From the NCBI GenBank assembly GCA_904501955.1, contig CAJGCY010000050.1, positions 1-15,687 on the forward strand: a stretch of 15,687 nucleotides of DNA. The letters run 5' to 3'. The stretch comes from an uncultured Akkermansia sp. (GTDB lineage Bacteria; Verrucomicrobiota; Verrucomicrobiia; Verrucomicrobiales; Akkermansiaceae). A program made the translations under genes and the position numbers. The notes beneath the pieces were generated by a model. It was given only the letters and a program-made list of their open reading frames with translations. It ran no database searches and was not told where the DNA came from. Positions 13,331-15,687 of the stretch are shown here, one piece after another; the stretch's first letter is position 1; each line of letters begins with the position of its first letter.

Positions 13331-13507
13331 ATGAAAGTTGAGCCCCCGAGCAAACAACGTGAACCGAAATACCCCACAGTGATGAAAGTGGCTGCAGTGG
13401 CAGCATGCACGGCTGTGGCGGTATTATCCGCCTCCTGCAGCCAGCAAAGGCAGCAGGTAGAGGATGTAACTCTGCCCGGTTGGGTCGTAACGGACAGCGA
13501 CAAATAA
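13331..13507 (+). CDS. Small lipoprotein-like protein
   Basis: A 58-aa protein with a polar, basic N-terminus (about 17 residues), a hydrophobic segment MKVAAVAACTAVAVLSASC, and a short polar tail ending in VTLPGWVVTDSDK. The Cys after LSAS is a plausible but loose lipobox (Ser rather than Leu at -3), so it may be a lipoprotein or a single-pass membrane peptide. Starting at the internal ATG at 13382 would give a classic 41-aa lipoprotein signal, but the promoter geometry supports 13331. Its stop codon overlaps the predicted -10 of ruvB. I do not recognise a family. Position suggests cotranscription with ruvB, possibly only as a transcribed leader gene. Confidence 0.6.
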   Translation: MKVEPPSKQREPKYPTVMKVAAVAACTAVAVLSASCSQQRQQVEDVTLPGWVVTDSDK

Positions 13508-13515
13508 TATACACC
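13480..13515 (+). promoter_or_regulatory. Possible ruvB promoter, weak -35
   Basis: TAATAT (13505-13510) lies five bases before the ruvB ATG and overlaps the upstream gene's TAA stop. The best -35 is TTGGGT at 13480-13485 with a long 19-base spacer. The geometry resembles the other leaderless promoters, but a poor -35 means ruvB may mainly be read from the 13296 promoter. Confidence 0.35.
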
Positions 13516-14535
13516 ATGGCAGATTCTCTTTACACCCGCATGGCGGACGCGCCAAGCAGTAATTTCGACCTCTCACTCAGACCGCCGGCATTCAGCGAAT
13601 TCTGCGGGCAGGAAAAGGTGAAAGAGCGACTCATGCTCATGGTGGAGGCTGCCCGCATGCGTGGCGATGTGCTGGACCACGTGCTGCTGAGCGGGCCGCC
13701 CGGACTCGGCAAAACAACGCTGGCCAACATCATCGCCAATGCCGTGGGGCACAGACTGCACACCACATCCGGCCCGCAAATCGAAAAAGCGGGCGATTTG
13801 GCCGGTATTCTCACCAATGTGGAAAAGGGAGACGTGCTCTTTATTGATGAGATACACCGCCTGCACCCCGCCATCGAGGAGTACCTGTACCCCGCCATGG
13901 AGGATTTCCGCCTGGATATCATCATTGACCAAGGCCCGAATGCGCGCAGCATACAGCTGAACCTGCCCAAGTTCACCCTCGTGGGCGCAACGACACGCGC
14001 CGGCATGCTCACCGGTCCGCTGCGCTCGCGCTTCGGCTTGGTGAACCGCTTGGATTACTATTCCGCGGAGGAATTATGCGCCATTCTGCACCGCTCCGCC
14101 GGTTTGCTGGAAATTGACTTGCAACCGGGAGGCGCTCTTGCCATTGCCCGCCGCTCCCGCGGTACCCCCCGTGTGGCCAATGCCCTGCTGCGCTGGGTGC
14201 GAGACTTCGCACAGGTGAAGCACGATGGCCGCATCACCGACACCGTGGCTCATGCAGCACTGAGCATGATTGATATTGATGAAGACGGTCTGGATGAGAT
14301 GGACACCCGCCTGCTGGAAACCATGATATACAAGTTCGGGGGTGGCCCCGTGGGCTTGTCCTCACTGGCAGTAGCCGTGGGGGAAGATGAGTCCACCATC
14401 GAAGACGTGCACGAGCCATTCCTCATCATGCAGGGTTACATCAAACGCACGCCGCGCGGACGTGAAGCCATGCCTGCCGCTTACAAAAAGATAGGTACCC
14501 TGCCCGCCGGCGGACAAGCGGAACTGAACCTTTAA
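13516..14535 (+). CDS. ruvB: Holliday junction branch migration ATPase RuvB
   Basis: Hexameric AAA+ motor that, with RuvA, drives Holliday junction branch migration for RuvC resolution during recombinational repair. The 339 aa are typical of the family (about 330-350). Visible motifs are LRPPAFSEFCGQ near the N-terminus; Walker A GPPGLGKTT at 60-68; Walker B LFIDEIHRL with D111-E112; sensor I GATTRAG at 157-163; the arginine finger region GPLRSRFG at 167-174; RRSRGTPRVANALLRWVRDFA (sensor II); and the C-terminal winged helix with the GGPVGLSSLA, PFLIMQGYIKRTPRGR motif. The ATG at 13516 gives a normal N-terminus; an ATG at 13540 is an alternative, and an upstream extension in frame is rejected. 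No ruvA or ruvC is adjacent. The amidase gene follows after 17 bases and is probably cotranscribed. Confidence 0.97.
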   Translation: MADSLYTRMADAPSSNFDLSLRPPAFSEFCGQEKVKERLMLMVEAARMRGDVLDHVLLSGPPGLGKTTLANIIANAVGHRLHTTSGPQIEKAGDLAGILTNVEKGDVLFIDEIHRLHPAIEEYLYPAMEDFRLDIIIDQGPNARSIQLNLPKFTLVGATTRAGMLTGPLRSRFGLVNRLDYYSAEELCAILHRSAGLLEIDLQPGGALAIARRSRGTPRVANALLRWVRDFAQVKHDGRITDTVAHAALSMIDIDEDGLDEMDTRLLETMIYKFGGGPVGLSSLAVAVGEDESTIEDVHEPFLIMQGYIKRTPRGREAMPAAYKKIGTLPAGGQAELNL

Positions 14536-14552
14536 CACTTACACATACGATT

Positions 14553-15356
14553 ATGAAGAAGCTTATTTTTTCCCTATTTGCAGGCTGCTCACTACTGTTG
14601 GGCGGTTGCTACCAATTACAGATGCAACGCCAAGCCCGCACCTCCAACGTCGTGGTGCTCGACATCGGTCACTACTACCACCCGGAGAGGGGCGGCCAAG
14701 GTGCGCGCACACCGGATGCAAAGTACGGCTCCATTGAGGAAACGGAGTTCTGGTACAAATACGCCATCTACGTCAAGCAAGAAATTGAAGCCGCCGGCTA
14801 CCAATGCATCATCTGCAACCGTGGCGCCACACCCAATAACGCTCGATTGGCAGCAGCTGCCAAGCGCGCAGGCGTGCACCAAATCAACTCCGAAGTCGTA
14901 ACCGGCGTTTACCGCTCCTCCCACCACCCGGACCGCATGGCGGTGGGCATGCGCAGCGCGGACTACGCGCTGGACCAAAAACCGGCCGCCGTCATCTTCC
15001 TGCACCACAACAGCAATTCGGAAACTTGGCTCGTCTGCAACAAAAGCGCTTTCTACTGCAATGAGGAAGGACTCGGGCTGGCTCGCACCATGGCCAATGT
15101 CATGAACACGGATATCATGAACGTCAGCATGCCCAATAACGGCGTACCCTGTGGCATCGTGCTGCGTAATGACGGGCGCAAGGGCGGCGGTGACTGGCTG
15201 AACACCTGCGATGACTCATACGTACCGGCCGTCATCACCGAGGTTGCGTACCTCTCCAACCCGGAGCACGCCAAGTACCTCTCCAAGCATGAAAACGCCG
15301 TCAAATTCGCACGCACAATCGGTAAGGGCGTAGCCACGTACCTGAAAAAGCGGTAA
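14553..15356 (+). CDS. Lipoprotein N-acetylmuramoyl-L-alanine amidase, Amidase_3-like
   Basis: Probable periplasmic zinc amidase that cleaves the bond between N-acetylmuramic acid and the stem peptide, for wall turnover or cell separation. The 267-aa protein has a lipoprotein signal, LLLGGC with lipidated C19, and no targeting domain. The fold signature of Amidase_3 is visible though divergent: DIGH (H40) for the usual DPGHGG; IEETEF with E62 as second zinc ligand; a long insert (about 92-140) with a HHPDR segment; FLHHNSN with H151 for the usual SIHAN; and VITEVAYLSNPEHAKYL with catalytic E230. All four functional residues are kept. The polar DIGHYYHPERGG loop and seven cysteines beyond the lipidated one or its signal are unusual. 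It begins 17 bases after ruvB with no Shine-Dalgarno, and a hairpin terminator follows. An unrelated peptidoglycan hydrolase specificity is possible. Confidence 0.78.
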   Translation: MKKLIFSLFAGCSLLLGGCYQLQMQRQARTSNVVVLDIGHYYHPERGGQGARTPDAKYGSIEETEFWYKYAIYVKQEIEAAGYQCIICNRGATPNNARLAAAAKRAGVHQINSEVVTGVYRSSHHPDRMAVGMRSADYALDQKPAAVIFLHHNSNSETWLVCNKSAFYCNEEGLGLARTMANVMNTDIMNVSMPNNGVPCGIVLRNDGRKGGGDWLNTCDDSYVPAVITEVAYLSNPEHAKYLSKHENAVKFARTIGKGVATYLKKR

Positions 15357-15383
15357 TTCACGACACGTGTTGTTCTGATTTTG

Positions 15384-15424
15384 TTTGCGAACCGAAGGGG
15401 CAAGCTCCTTCGGTTCGCAAATTT
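15384..15424 (+). terminator. Hairpin terminator after the amidase gene
   Basis: A 15-bp perfect stem, TTTGCGAACCGAAGG (15384-15398) with CCTTCGGTTCGCAAA (15407-15421), can be extended by a G-T and a G-C pair to leave a CAAG loop. The T tail is short (part of the AAATTT junction, 15422-15424), so efficiency is uncertain. It is the likely end of the ruvB-amidase transcript. Confidence 0.75.
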
Positions 15425-15464
15425 CCTATATCAGGGGAGGCGGAGCTTCTGATTAGTCCATACT

Positions 15465-15484
15465 GCACGATAAATCGGAAGTTG
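15465..15484 (-). repeat. 20-bp element, right copy (inverted)
   Basis: GCACGATAAATCGGAAGTTG is the exact reverse complement of the element at 211-230. As on the left, the hairpin-rich DNA lies on the outer side and the gene-bearing DNA on the inner side. Flanking bases are not conserved between the two copies. Confidence 0.7.
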
Positions 15485-15687
15485 AAGGGGAAATTGCGAG
15501 CGCAAGCGAGCCTAATTCTGAGCCCCGAGAAGCGGGGCGAAAGTACAATAGCCCAAGGCAAGCCGCGTAGCGGCGCAGCCTTGGGTATGGTGAAAAAATG
15601 AAATTGAGCCCGGAGCGACGGAGCGTCAGCGACGCAGCGTAGGCCGACAGATAAGGGCGAGGACCGGAGCGAAGCGACGCTCCGAGC
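15485..15687. repeat. Hairpin-rich non-coding region at right end
   Basis: No gene is visible from 15357 to the window end. After the terminator and the 20-bp element come successive stem-loops: GCCCCG-AGAAG-CGGGGC (15522-15538); a two-tier hairpin of CCCAAGGC (15552-15559) with GCCTTGGG (15578-15585) enclosing GCCGC-GTA-GCGGC (15562-15574); GCGTC-AGC-GACGC (15623-15635); and CGGAGCG-AAGCGA-CGCTCCG (15665-15684). GCGAGC, GGAGCGACG and GCGACGC words recur. The content differs from the left array. It may be a structured repeat element that continues beyond the window; a structured RNA cannot be excluded. Confidence 0.55.

Noticed and set aside
13189..13503. N-terminal extension of the fucosidase by 105 codons
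   Set aside because: It would bury the signal peptide in the interior and overlap the divergent promoter and the small lipoprotein gene.
13405..13515. N-terminal extension of RuvB by 37 codons
   Set aside because: The extension overlaps the small lipoprotein frame and is not part of RuvB; the ATG at 13516 gives the usual length.
15363..15370. ACACGTGT palindrome after the amidase stop
   Set aside because: An eight-base palindrome is expected by chance and has no supporting partner or context.

Overview
The window most likely comes from a Gram-negative member of the Verrucomicrobiota, probably a gut-associated Akkermansia-like lineage. This is inference from moderately high GC, the sequence style of RuvB, PolA and IspF, an autotransporter beta-barrel (so an outer membrane), a secreted GH29 alpha-L-fucosidase typical of mucin or host-glycan users, and loose lipoboxes. 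No rRNA or tRNA is present to settle taxonomy.

Layout, left to right. 1-361 holds no gene; it carries a hairpin and direct-repeat array ending in a 20-bp element, then a promoter. 362-3568 (+) encodes an unusual DsbD/ScsB-like thiol:disulfide interchange protein with its thioredoxin domain placed before the membrane core and a very long Thr/Glu/Pro repeat tail, closed by a strong terminator. 3779-4738 (+) is an orphan secreted alpha-helical protein with three RxxxG[MLF]A repeats. 4865-8621 (+) is a compact housekeeping run: polA, ispF, pncC (stand-alone CinA C-terminal domain). Convergent to it, 13188-8722 (-) is an accessory cluster: alpha-L-fucosidase, a degenerate protein-kinase-like protein (probable pseudokinase), and an autotransporter. 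A divergent promoter region (13189-13330) then feeds a tiny lipoprotein-like gene, ruvB and a lipoprotein amidase (+), closed by a hairpin terminator at 15384. The last ~200 bases are hairpin-rich non-coding DNA headed by the same 20-bp element as at the left end, in inverted orientation.

How the parts work together. PolA and RuvB serve DNA repair and branch migration, IspF makes isoprenoid precursors, and PncC recycles NMN. The envelope genes (DsbD-like, fucosidase, autotransporter, amidase, the small lipoprotein and the orphan secreted protein) suggest redox maintenance, glycan foraging and wall turnover. The fucosidase, kinase-like and autotransporter genes are on one strand with short gaps and may be co-expressed.

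The most striking signal is regulatory. At five genes (dsbD-like, the 3779 gene, polA, the fucosidase and the small lipoprotein) a good -35/-10 pair sits so close to the ATG (6-8 nt after the -10) that transcription should start at or within a few bases of the start codon, and ruvB has a similar weaker arrangement. This predicts leaderless mRNAs as a common mode here, whereas the operon-internal pncC has a classic Shine-Dalgarno. The second notable signal is the 20-bp element repeated in inverted orientation at both ends of the window, next to hairpin arrays, with two degenerate copies flanking the orphan gene.
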